A DNA stretch of 64,000 nt from Rhodoferax sp. (lineage in GTDB: Bacteria > Pseudomonadota > Gammaproteobacteria > Burkholderiales > Burkholderiaceae_C): the NCBI RefSeq assembly GCF_028689295.1, contig NZ_JAQTWL010000012.1, positions 1-64,000 on the forward strand, read 5' to 3'. A program made the translations under genes and the position numbers. This document shows, piece after piece, positions 1 to 7,727 of the stretch. Below the pieces are notes generated by a model that was given only the letters and a program-made list of their open reading frames with translations, had not been told where the DNA came from and searched no databases. Within the stretch, counting starts at the first letter, position 1. Each line of letters starts with the position of its first letter.

Positions 1-49
1 GTGGGTGCGCCGGGTCGAATATCTGGCAAGGTCTGGTTCTTTGAGCATG

Positions 50-75
50 GTGTGCACGATCGGTTACGTGCACAC
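50..75. other. 9-bp inverted repeat at the leader-distal flank of the CRISPR array
   Basis: GTGTGCACG (50-58) and CGTGCACAC (67-75) are perfect reverse complements around an 8-nt loop. The element sits just beyond the leader-distal end of the array, where transcription from the minus strand would run out. No T-run follows it on the minus strand, so an intrinsic terminator is not shown. It could also be a protein-binding palindrome. The rest of 1-168 holds no gene that I recognise. Confidence 0.35.
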
Positions 76-100
76 GATCTTGCGAGATCTGAGCGCTCAA

Positions 101-135
101 TTCAAGATGGGTTTGCTGGGCGCTTACGTTTGATC
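101..135 (-). repeat. possible decayed terminal CRISPR repeat
   Basis: The last eight bases (128-135, GTTTGATC) match the end of the array repeat exactly. The first part (TTCAAG..GG) resembles the repeat start, while the middle is unlike it. The distance from 135 to the next repeat at 169 is 33 nt, inside the 32-40 nt spacer range. This looks like an older, eroded leader-distal repeat unit. The match is partial and could be chance. Confidence 0.3.
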
Positions 136-168
136 TCCAAAACTGCTACGCCCTTCAATCCGTCACAT

Positions 169-3100
169 GTTTCAAACTGGGCGTGAGCCCCAATCAGTTT
201 GATCAGGATTGAAATGAAAACAGATCGTGAATTACTGGAGTTTCAAACAGGGCGTGAGCCCCAATCAGTTTGATCGAAAGAACGCTGGTGGGGGTGACCC
301 TTGGGTATGGGGTTTCAAACAGGGCGTGAGCCCCAATCAGTTTGATCGTGGTTCCGGATGGGGATTCATGGGCGTTACCGGGTTTCAAACAGGGCGTGAG
401 CCCCAATCAGTTTGATCAGAGCCTCAAGCTCGATGATCCCAAGGTCACCTGGGTTTCAAACAGGGCGTGAGCCCCAATCAGTTTGATCTTCTGCTGTGGC
501 AGATTTTGCAAACGCTTTCTTAACGGTTTCAAACAGGGCGTGAGCCCCAATCAGTTTGATCTAAGTACACACGATTGGGATTTAGCAAAGCTGAAGTTTC
601 AAACAGGGCGTGAGCCCCAATCAGTTTGATCGAGTCGGCAGAAGGTAGCAATAGACAACGCTCGTTTCAAACAGGGCGTGAGCCCCAATCAGTTTGATCT
701 CAAATGGCCGATCCCGTCAACGCAGCGGCACAACGTTTCAAACAGGGCGTGAGCCCCAATCAGTTTGATCGCTTGATTGGTGGATTCACTTCTGCCATCA
801 TCCTGATGTTTCAAACAGGGCGTGAGCCCCAATCAGTTTGATCTTTTTCTTGCAGGTGAGCCGGCAGTGGGTGTTTGTGTTTCAAACAGGGCGTGAGCCC
901 CAATCAGTTTGATCAAAACCACGTACGCGAACGTGGCAAAGGAACTGATGTTTCAAACAGGGCGTGAGCCCCAATCAGTTTGATCTCGGCTATGGTCCTT
1001 GATCTACGGCTGTCAGCCGAGTTTCAAATAGGGCGTGAGCCCCAATCAGTTTGATCGCAGAGCTTGCCAGCATCAAGGGGCAGGAGCCTGTGTTTCAAAC
1101 AGGGCGTGAGCCCCAATCAGTTTGATCTGCTAACTGGTTCTATATCAGTGTCACCTTTTGGGTTTCAAACAGGGCGTGAGCCCCAATCAGTTTGATCGTG
1201 GTCAACGGCCTGTACCGCGACATCGTGGACACGCGGTTTCAAACAGGGCGTGAGCCCCAATCAGTTTGATCTCGCATCGTGGGTGAGGACACCGAAGCCA
1301 TCAAGTTTCAAACAGGGCGTGAGCCCCAATCAGTTTGATCGCAGCAGATCAAAAACATCAACCTCGCTGTAGGCGTTTCAAACAGGGCGTGAGCCCCAAT
1401 CAGTTTGATCCTCATCCCCTCGGGTCAATCGAAAGCGGCTTTGTGCGTTTCAAACAGGGCGTGAGCCCCAATCAGTTTGATCCTCATCAACATTCCTGAA
1501 TTCGTGGCGAAGCTCCTTGGTTTCAAACAGGGCGTGAGCCCCAATCAGTTTGATCAGGAAAAGCCAATGAAGAAACGCTTCGAAAAAGAGAGTTTCAAAC
1601 AGGGCGTGAGCCCCAATCAGTTTGATCAACGCACTCTCTCGACAATATCAATCCTGCATACATTGAGGTTTCAAACAGGGCGTGAGCCCCAATCAGTTTG
1701 ATCAGCAGACGACCACCGAGTTTCAACAAGTCTGTCAAGTTTCAAACAGGGCGTGAGCCCCAATCAGTTTGATCGATGCCGCCGCTGTACCCGTGCTCAC
1801 CGTATCAGGTTTCAAACAGGGCGTGAGCCCCAATCAGTTTGATCAAAAAACCTATTGCGACTGGATCAAGCGGTTTATTTTGTTTCAAACAGGGCGTGAG
1901 CCCCAATCAGTTTGATCCTCTGCGCTCAAAAGCATTATCAAGGCCAGCAGTGTGTTTCAAACAGGGCGTGAGCCCCAATCAGTTTGATCTCCCGTTGGCC
2001 ACGGCGCTGGCGTTTTTTGAGAGGTTTCAAACAGGGCGTGAGCCCCAATCAGTTTGATCAAAGGGCGTGAAGGACTGGGTCCTCACGTATAACTCTGTTT
2101 CAAACAGGGCGTGAGCCCCAATCAGTTTGATCTTCGCTAAAAACATCGGCTACCACACCAGGCTCTTTGGTTTCAAACAGGGCGTGAGCCCCAATCAGTT
2201 TGATCACGGAATTAAAGTGCTTGAGATGCTTGTGAAATATAGTTTCAAACAGGGCGTGAGCCCCAATCAGTTTGATCTGAGCCATGGCGCCCGATCACCC
2301 CCCCGGCGATTGCGTTTCAAACAGGGCGTGAGCCCCAATCAGTTTGATCCCACAACTGCTTTTCCGGCAGTTGTACCAGCCTTTTGTTTCAAACAGGGCG
2401 TGAGCCCCAATCAGTTTGATCCCGAAAAGCACAGTTTTCTGCTTTGGCAGATTTGTTTCAAACAGGGCGTGAGCCCCAATCAGTTTGATCTTCGGTCGCC
2501 CTTTCTTTTTTGGAGACATCATGGCGTTTCAAACAGGGCGTGAGCCCCAATCAGTTTGATCGCTGGATTCAGGCGCGGGGCTGGAGACTTGCAAGCAATG
2601 GTTTCAAACAGGGCGTGAGCCCCAATCAGTTTGATCTCAAGCCGCCTGTGCTGCCTAATTTGCGGCAGGTTGGGGTTTCAAACAGGGCGTGAGCCCCAAT
2701 CAGTTTGATCCAGCGATGTGGTTGTACTGCGCGAACGGATACTGTGTTTCAAACAGGGCGTGAGCCCCAATCAGTTTGATCAAAGGAGAAGTCTTCACTC
2801 TTTCTCCTGGCACCCAGGTTTCAAACAGGGCGTGAGCCCCAATCAGTTTGATCTCAAACGATCGATGACCCTCAACACGCCAGCTATCGGTTTCAAACAG
2901 GGCGTGAGCCCCAATCAGTTTGATCGCAGGAAAAGCATCCAGGCTTACGTCAATGCTTTGTTTCAAACAGGGCGTGAGCCCCAATCAGTTTGATCGCCCA
3001 ACTGTTGGGCTTCTGCTTGAACGACCAAAAAGTTTCAAACAGGGCGTGAGCCCCAATCAGTTTGATCAGAAATACTTTTCCACCAAGGAACACGCCATGA

Positions 3101-3722
3101 CCAGTTTCAAACAGGGCGTGAGCCCCAATCAGTTTGATCTCATGGATGATTTCGAGCGATTTCTCCAGCTTGCGATGTGGTTTCAAACAGGGCGTGAGCC
3201 CCAATCAGTTTGATCTTCTTTATGCACATGATCCAGAACACGAGCTTCTCCGGTTTCAAACAGGGCGTGAGCCCCAATCAGTTTGATCAAACTCAAGATC
3301 ACATCCAATGACGTTGAAGGTATGTTTCAAACAGGGCGTGAGCCCCAATCAGTTTGATCAAAAACTCATTGGCGAACGCCCGTTTTACACGATTGGTTTC
3401 AAACAGGGCGTGAGCCCCAATCAGTTTGATCGATCGGGATCCGAAGCGATACCCACCGACACTGCTTCGTTTCAAACAGGGCGTGAGCCCCAATCAGTTT
3501 GATCGCCATGATGGATGTGTGCGGCAATGACGCGCCGGTTTTGTTTCAAACAGGGCGTGAGCCCCAATCAGTTTGATCACAAAGGAGAATTGATATGAGC
3601 TATGGATCAGATACGTTTCAAACAGGGCGTGAGCCCCAATCAGTTTGATCCTCATGGCACTCATTGGAAAGATACCAAGGGTAACTGTTTCAAACAGGGC
3701 GTGAGCCCCAATCAGTTTGATC
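169..3722 (-). CRISPR. CRISPR array, 50 repeats of 36 bp and 49 spacers (type III-B)
   Basis: The 36-bp repeat starts GTTTCAAACAGGG and ends CAGTTTGATC on the plus strand. I located 50 copies with starts from 169 to 3687; spacers are 32-40 nt, most 34-37. Only the first copy (A to T at repeat position 10) and the copy at 1021 (C to T at position 9) clearly differ. The degenerate copy lies at the end far from the cas genes, and on the minus strand the repeat ends in TTTGAAAC, the usual type III 5' crRNA handle shape. Transcription is therefore inferred to run on the minus strand from a leader beside cas2. The repeat contains GGGC-TCAC-GCCC and CAAAC/GTTTG complementarity that could fold. The many short open frames inside the array are artefacts of the repeats. 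Confidence 0.98.
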
Positions 3723-3890
3723 AGCTCCCCCGCGAAGGGCGGCAGATCGTGGATTGCAGGGCGGTTTTCGGCGCGTGCGGAAAATAGCTGGAAGATCTGC
3801 AATTCCAGCACTAAGTTTGCCACATTTTTCAATGAAAACAATGCTCTGCGCAAGTTCACTGGTTCGCAGCCCCTTGTTGAGGGCAGTTTT
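3723..3890 (-). promoter_or_regulatory. putative CRISPR leader
   Basis: This 168-nt non-coding stretch lies between the last intact repeat and the end of the nearer cas2 gene. It flanks the end of the array with perfect repeats, opposite to the degenerate end, which is where new spacers are normally added. On the minus strand it includes an AT-rich section (about 3815-3845) with TTGAAA that could serve as a promoter element, but no convincing -10 box was identified. Leader function is inferred from position. Confidence 0.6.
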
Positions 3891-4175
3891 TCATATCAGG
3901 TAGTAGTGGCGGCTGGCAAAAGGGCGCACCGGGCCATCGTGTCGTATTTGCTGGCTGTCACGCGCGCAAAGCCGCAGGTACTGCACGGCGTCTTCATCGG
4001 TACGTATGCACCGCAGAACCCTGGCTTGAAGTTCTTCCAGTTCTGCTGCGTCAAGCTCGCATTCAAACACGCTCTTTTGCATGCGCTGACCAAACCCCTC
4101 CAACACCCGTGCGACGCGTTGCAGACGACCCGGGTGAGCAATGTCGTAGATCACAAGGTATCGGTAACAAGACAT
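3891..4175 (-). CDS. cas2: CRISPR-associated endonuclease Cas2 (copy A)
   Basis: The 94-residue protein has the Cas2 ferredoxin-like fold signature: a first strand YLVIYDI with the conserved Asp at residue 11, then R-x-x-RVARVLEGFG and the QKSVFEC strand. Length is normal for Cas2 (about 90-100). Cas2 bridges two Cas1 dimers in the spacer integration complex and needs no nuclease activity there. It is the last gene of the cas operon, 9 nt after the second cas2, and its stop abuts the leader. Presence of a second, different cas2 upstream suggests a heteromeric adaptation complex. Confidence 0.93.
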   Translation of the reverse strand: MSCYRYLVIYDIAHPGRLQRVARVLEGFGQRMQKSVFECELDAAELEELQARVLRCIRTDEDAVQYLRLCARDSQQIRHDGPVRPFASRHYYLI

Positions 4176-4184
4176 GCCAGCAAT

Positions 4185-4517
4185 TTACACCAACCAGTAG
4201 GCTGGTGGGCTCAGACGCAGGGATCGCGCGCGCTGTGCTGCGGGCGTGGAGGGCGCCTCCCCCGGTATGTCACCCTTACCTTGCCATGTACTTTTTTCCC
4301 GGCAGGCTGTGCATTGTGGATAGTAGCTTAGCGCATCGTGCTCAGGTTCGGTGTGCCCGCTCAGTGCCTCGCACAGTTTGTCGTCTTGCCAGGCCTGCGG
4401 GCCACACTCAAACACACTGTTTTGAAGTCTGGTGCCTACGCCCTCAAGATGCTTGGCAACCCGGCGCAGGCGCTTGGGGTCGGCCACGTCGTAAGCGATG
4501 ATCCAGCGTTGCGGCAT
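4185..4517 (-). CDS. cas2: Cas2-like protein (copy B), divergent C-terminus
   Basis: The N-terminal half is clearly Cas2: WIIAYDV with Asp at residue 10, then RLRRVAKHLEGVGTRLQNSVFEC, aligned to copy A. The second half is unusual: 110 residues in total, two extra cysteines (QCTAC) and a Ser/Pro/Arg-rich tail ending in SPPAYWLV rather than the typical terminal strand. It begins 26 nt after RT-cas1 and is 9 nt from copy A. RT-Cas1 loci with two Cas2 types are known (the Vibrio vulnificus type III-D system), so a joint structural role with copy A is likely. Catalytic activity cannot be judged. Confidence 0.85.
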   Translation of the reverse strand: MPQRWIIAYDVADPKRLRRVAKHLEGVGTRLQNSVFECGPQAWQDDKLCEALSGHTEPEHDALSYYPQCTACREKSTWQGKGDIPGEAPSTPAAQRARSLRLSPPAYWLV

Positions 4518-4543
4518 ATCTCAGGGCGTTTGCGCAGTTGTGG

Positions 4544-6499
4544 TTACCGGACCTCGAAGCGGCAGTAAGCCGCCTGGCCGCGCAAGGCGCGCGTCCACAA
4601 CAATACCTGGCCATCAATGACGCGCCGCCAGTCAATGAGTCCACCATCGGGGTGCTGAATGGGGCTGGCGAGTTGCGCCTCAAAAGCTTCAATCAGCGAG
4701 CGCCTGGCATCAAGCTGGATTTCGCAGCCTGCTTTGCTAACGGTAAATTGTCCCGGTTGCACTGTTCCGGCGTGGATGAGCTTGAGCACCAACCGGTCCA
4801 CCAGCAGGGGGCGAAACTCTTCCATCAAGTCAGACGCCAGCGCCGCGTGGCCGGGGCGCAAGGCATGGTAGGCACCCCAATGTGGGTTGAGCCCGCGCGC
4901 GCGCAACAGGGCATACACGTTCCAGTGCAGCAGGGTGTAGCCATAAGAGAGCAAGGCGTTGACGGGGTCCAGCGGCGGTTGCCGGTTGCGGCCTTCAAAG
5001 CACCAACCCTCGGGCAGCAATTGGGCCCACGCCCCAAAGTATTCCCTAGCCCCGGCACCTTCAATGCCGTTGAGGGTTTCCGGGGTGTCAGCGCCTTTGG
5101 TGTGGGATGCCAGGTCGCGCAGCATGAATTCGCTGCCATGGGTGTCGGCTTGCCGATGGCGGCTACCACGTTGCAGCGCCAGGCGGCTGTTTTCAAGCTT
5201 GCCGCGCACGATGGCGCGTGCAGTTTCCAGGCGCCACGCGACGTCGGCGTGGCGTTGCACCTGGAGCATTTGCAGTTCAACGGCGCGCAGGTCCATCGCA
5301 TCGGCCACTCCGCAAAAGCGCCCTTGCGCGGTCAGGTAAGCCACGGGGATGGCGTGCTCGAAGCAAAACTGCAATGCGGGCGTGGTGATCTGGTTGTGTC
5401 CATAGATCAGCACGAGGTCCAGCAGGTGGGCCGGAATCTGGCTCAGGGTGGCGCCGTCTTTGGTGACGCACAGTTGCTCGCCGTCCTTGCGCAACTGGCA
5501 GCCTTGCTGGAGCAGGTACAGGGTGCGAAAGCTGTAGGCAGGTGGTTCGGGCGCCGCGGCGCTCGCATCGGGCTCGTTGCTGGTGGATAGTTGTGGCTCG
5601 GATTCTTGAAGGAGCGGCGGCTGCGGCGTCGTCTGAGGTAGGGCGTGTGCGTCCGTGATGTCGTTGTTGAAAAACTGCTTGCCAAGAAACCGGAAGCCGT
5701 GGCTGAAATGGGCAATGCGGGTTTTGTCGCTGTTGAGCCCGAGCTTGAGGTCTTGCAGTACGGTGCCGGTGAGTTCCAGGGCATCTTCGGCCCGCGCCTT
5801 TTCCCGACACAAAATGATGAAGTCGTCGGCGTAGCGCACCAGATGCAGGTTTTGCCCCAGAATCGCTTCGTCCAACTCATCAAGGTACAGGTTGGCCAGC
5901 AGTGGCGACAGCGGCGAGCCTTGCGCGATGCCCTGGGTGGGCACCGTGCGAAGGCCACCTTCGTCAATCGGCGCGTTCAGCCATTGGCCGATCAGGGTCT
6001 GCAAACGGATGTCGGGCACATGGCGCGCCACCAGTTGCCGCAAGCGCTGGTGGTCGATGGTGTCGAAGTAAGCACTGATGTCGGCATCCACCACCCAGCG
6101 AAAACCGGCATCGCGCAGTTCGGCGATGCGCGCCACTGCTTTTTGCACGCTGCGCTGGGGTCGGTAGGCGTAGCTGACCGACTCAAATTCCAGCTCAAAA
6201 ATGGGGCTGAGAACCAGCGCCACAGCAGTTTGCAGCACGCGGTCTTTTACCGTGGGTATGGCCAGAGCGCGCGGCGTTTTACCTTCGCGTGGCATCCAGG
6301 CGCGCTTGACGGGCTGCGGCTGGTAGTCGCCGCGCAGCACTTCTTTTTGTAGCGCCTTCAGCCGGGTCGGCGCACTGAGCGCGAAGTCTTGCAGACTGAC
6401 GCCATCAATGCCGGGTGCACCGTCGTTGGCCAGGTTCTTTTGCCATGCCTGCAGCAGGTTGCTGGTGGAGAGGACGCGGCGCAGGAGCGAGGCTGGCAT
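4544..6499 (-). CDS. cas1: reverse transcriptase-Cas1 fusion protein
   Basis: The 651-residue protein has two domains. Residues about 1-285 form a group II intron-like reverse transcriptase: NDGAPGIDGVS near the start, VVDADISAYFDTID with a catalytic Asp near 140, QGSPLSPLLANLYL, and YADD at 223-226. A Pro/Ser-rich linker (about 285-322) leads to Cas1 (about 323-651), with metal ligands expected at E480 in GIEGAGAREYF, H545 in WGAYH and E560/E561 in DLMEEFRP. Both active sites look intact. Such fusions can integrate spacers from RNA followed by cDNA synthesis. No Cas6 domain precedes the RT domain, unlike the Marinomonas type. The ATG at 6499 is the first in frame that fits the RT N-terminus. 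It overlaps the upstream ring nuclease frame. Confidence 0.97.
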   Translation of the reverse strand: MPASLLRRVLSTSNLLQAWQKNLANDGAPGIDGVSLQDFALSAPTRLKALQKEVLRGDYQPQPVKRAWMPREGKTPRALAIPTVKDRVLQTAVALVLSPIFELEFESVSYAYRPQRSVQKAVARIAELRDAGFRWVVDADISAYFDTIDHQRLRQLVARHVPDIRLQTLIGQWLNAPIDEGGLRTVPTQGIAQGSPLSPLLANLYLDELDEAILGQNLHLVRYADDFIILCREKARAEDALELTGTVLQDLKLGLNSDKTRIAHFSHGFRFLGKQFFNNDITDAHALPQTTPQPPLLQESEPQLSTSNEPDASAAAPEPPAYSFRTLYLLQQGCQLRKDGEQLCVTKDGATLSQIPAHLLDLVLIYGHNQITTPALQFCFEHAIPVAYLTAQGRFCGVADAMDLRAVELQMLQVQRHADVAWRLETARAIVRGKLENSRLALQRGSRHRQADTHGSEFMLRDLASHTKGADTPETLNGIEGAGAREYFGAWAQLLPEGWCFEGRNRQPPLDPVNALLSYGYTLLHWNVYALLRARGLNPHWGAYHALRPGHAALASDLMEEFRPLLVDRLVLKLIHAGTVQPGQFTVSKAGCEIQLDARRSLIEAFEAQLASPIQHPDGGLIDWRRVIDGQVLLWTRALRGQAAYCRFEVR

Positions 6500-6852
6500 A
6501 AGGGTTTCCCGCGCGGGCGCCGCTGTAGTGCCGAGCAGCTCAGGCGCTGCAGCCAGCCGAGTTCTATGGGCAGTGCGCTCATCTCGTCAAGACTCAAGAC
6601 CCGCCCTTCCGGCAGGCGTTGCAGAAAACGCAGCACCAGAGCGGCATCGCCCGGCTGCAACATCACGCTGCGCCGCGCGACAGGCACCGGCATTTGCAAG
6701 CGGTGTTCCAGCAACTGCGCGGCGGCCGGGTGACCAATGGCGCTTTCAAACCCCGGGGCCAAACGTTCGCGCGCCTGCGCGTCGGTAAGTGGCCCGGTGA
6801 AGTCCCACCGGCCGTAGGCGGTGAGGATAGGGGCGTTGAGGAGGTAGAGCAT
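6358..6852 (-). CDS. crn2: DUF1874 ring nuclease, Crn2/AcrIII-1 family
   Basis: The first ~105 residues match DUF1874 (STIV B116-like): MLYLLNAPILTAYG at the start, GFESAIGHPAAAQLL with the expected catalytic His at 41, PVPVARRSVMLQPGDAAL, LPEGRVLS and a closing IELGWLQRL. This family cleaves cyclic tetra-adenylate; viral members are type III anti-CRISPRs, and cellular members (Crn2) reset the response. Gap to the CARF gene is 6 nt. Oddity: no stop follows the domain. The frame runs on to 6358, 142 nt into RT-cas1 in another frame, giving a Cys/Arg/Pro-rich tail that looks like out-of-frame translation. Identity of the core is firm; the true C-terminus is uncertain. Confidence 0.85.
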   Translation of the reverse strand: MLYLLNAPILTAYGRWDFTGPLTDAQARERLAPGFESAIGHPAAAQLLEHRLQMPVPVARRSVMLQPGDAALVLRFLQRLPEGRVLSLDEMSALPIELGWLQRLSCSALQRRPRGKPLCQPRSCAASSPPATCCRHGKRTWPTTVHPALMASVCKTSRSVRRPG

Positions 6853-6858
6853 TTGCTT

Positions 6859-7722
6859 CTACCCAACGCTATGGCTTTCGTTCACAAGCGAATAGGTAAT
6901 GAGCCCATAGGGTGGAACAGTCTGGATGTATTGAAAATCAGCATCCGAAGTCAGCGTGACCATGGCGCCAGCGATGCTGGTGGTTTTTTGCCCGCCGGTT
7001 ACGTCGATCACGACATCAGACTCCACGTAATGTTCAGCCTTGGCCAACTCGATGGCTTGCGTGTAGGCGTGTTGCAGCCCCTTGAAATCTTCGAAATCGA
7101 CCGCTTCAACCTCCCGAATAAGGAACGGTTTGGTCCCAGCGGGTCGGGCCCAGTCGGTACTGTTTTGATAGTGTTCCATCCATTGAATGAATTGCTTCGT
7201 CTTTTGCGCCGAACCTCCGGCCCCGCTTGACGGCACCATGATCAGCAACTCCAGATCTTTTGCATGGTGATCGACTGCCCGTAGCGCTTGCTGCCAGTTG
7301 TGACGCTTCATGTCGGCCTTTGCTGCGGCAGGCGTGGGAATGGGCATGAGGTTGTCGGCCGCGTTTTCATACAGCACGATGGATTTTCCGCCTCCCAAAT
7401 CGAATCCTTTGACCTGCTCAGGCGGCGTTGAAAGCGTGACAACCAGCACCTTGCGTGGAACGCCACCTGTCGTTTGTTTGAGAACCCTCGGCGGTTCACC
7501 CCAGGCTGATCGGGTGGTGTAGAGCCAGAACGCGGCAGCGCACATAGAAATGAACAACGCGACTGCAATGAGTGCCTTCATTGCAAGTGGCGCTGGCGTC
7601 GCGCTGAACCAGTCGAAGAACGGGGGCACTCCTTTAATGGCGTCTGCAGTCCAGGTGCCGAGCAGAACAAACAAAATTGCCGGTGGCAGTGTGCGCAGGG
7701 CGCGCGAAGTTGATGGCGACAT
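6859..7722 (-). CDS. membrane-anchored CARF-like protein, probable type III effector
   Basis: The 287-residue protein has two hydrophobic segments (about 10-28 and 46-69), then a soluble domain. That domain starts with KVLVVTLS (91-98) and ends with DVVIDVTGGQKTTSIAGAM (236-254), resembling the CARF-fold D-x-TGG-T/Q-K motif that binds cyclic oligoadenylate, with Gln where Thr is common. No HEPN, PD-(D/E)XK or other nuclease motif is seen. The closest known concept is Cam1, a membrane CARF protein with one TM helix that depolarises membranes; here there are two. It lies 5 nt after cmr6 and 6 nt before the ring nuclease, so it is probably the effector switched by Cas10 signalling. Exact family unknown. 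Confidence 0.7.
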   Translation of the reverse strand: MSPSTSRALRTLPPAILFVLLGTWTADAIKGVPPFFDWFSATPAPLAMKALIAVALFISMCAAAFWLYTTRSAWGEPPRVLKQTTGGVPRKVLVVTLSTPPEQVKGFDLGGGKSIVLYENAADNLMPIPTPAAAKADMKRHNWQQALRAVDHHAKDLELLIMVPSSGAGGSAQKTKQFIQWMEHYQNSTDWARPAGTKPFLIREVEAVDFEDFKGLQHAYTQAIELAKAEHYVESDVVIDVTGGQKTTSIAGAMVTLTSDADFQYIQTVPPYGLITYSLVNESHSVG

Positions 7723-7727
7723 GGTTG

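Noticed and set aside
2060-2096. Spacer containing AGGGCGTGA, nine bases shared with the repeat, as an internal repeat remnant
   Set aside because: The shared stretch is short, placed at the wrong distance, and the flanking repeats are intact.
203-3859. Many open frames with repeated KQGVSPNQFD or IKLIGAHALFET units
   Set aside because: They are translations of the 36-bp CRISPR repeat and its complement; unit lengths vary with the spacers.
6358-6560. Programmed -1 frameshift joining the ring nuclease to RT-Cas1
   Set aside because: The -1 relation is real and GGGAAAC occurs, but in the ring nuclease frame the codons are GGG AAA CCC, not the G GGA AAC phasing a slippery site needs; no pseudoknot was evident.
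6358-6852. DUF1874 gene as a phage-borne anti-CRISPR
   Set aside because: The family includes viral AcrIII-1, but here it is embedded in the cas operon with no phage genes nearby, so the cellular Crn2 role is more likely.
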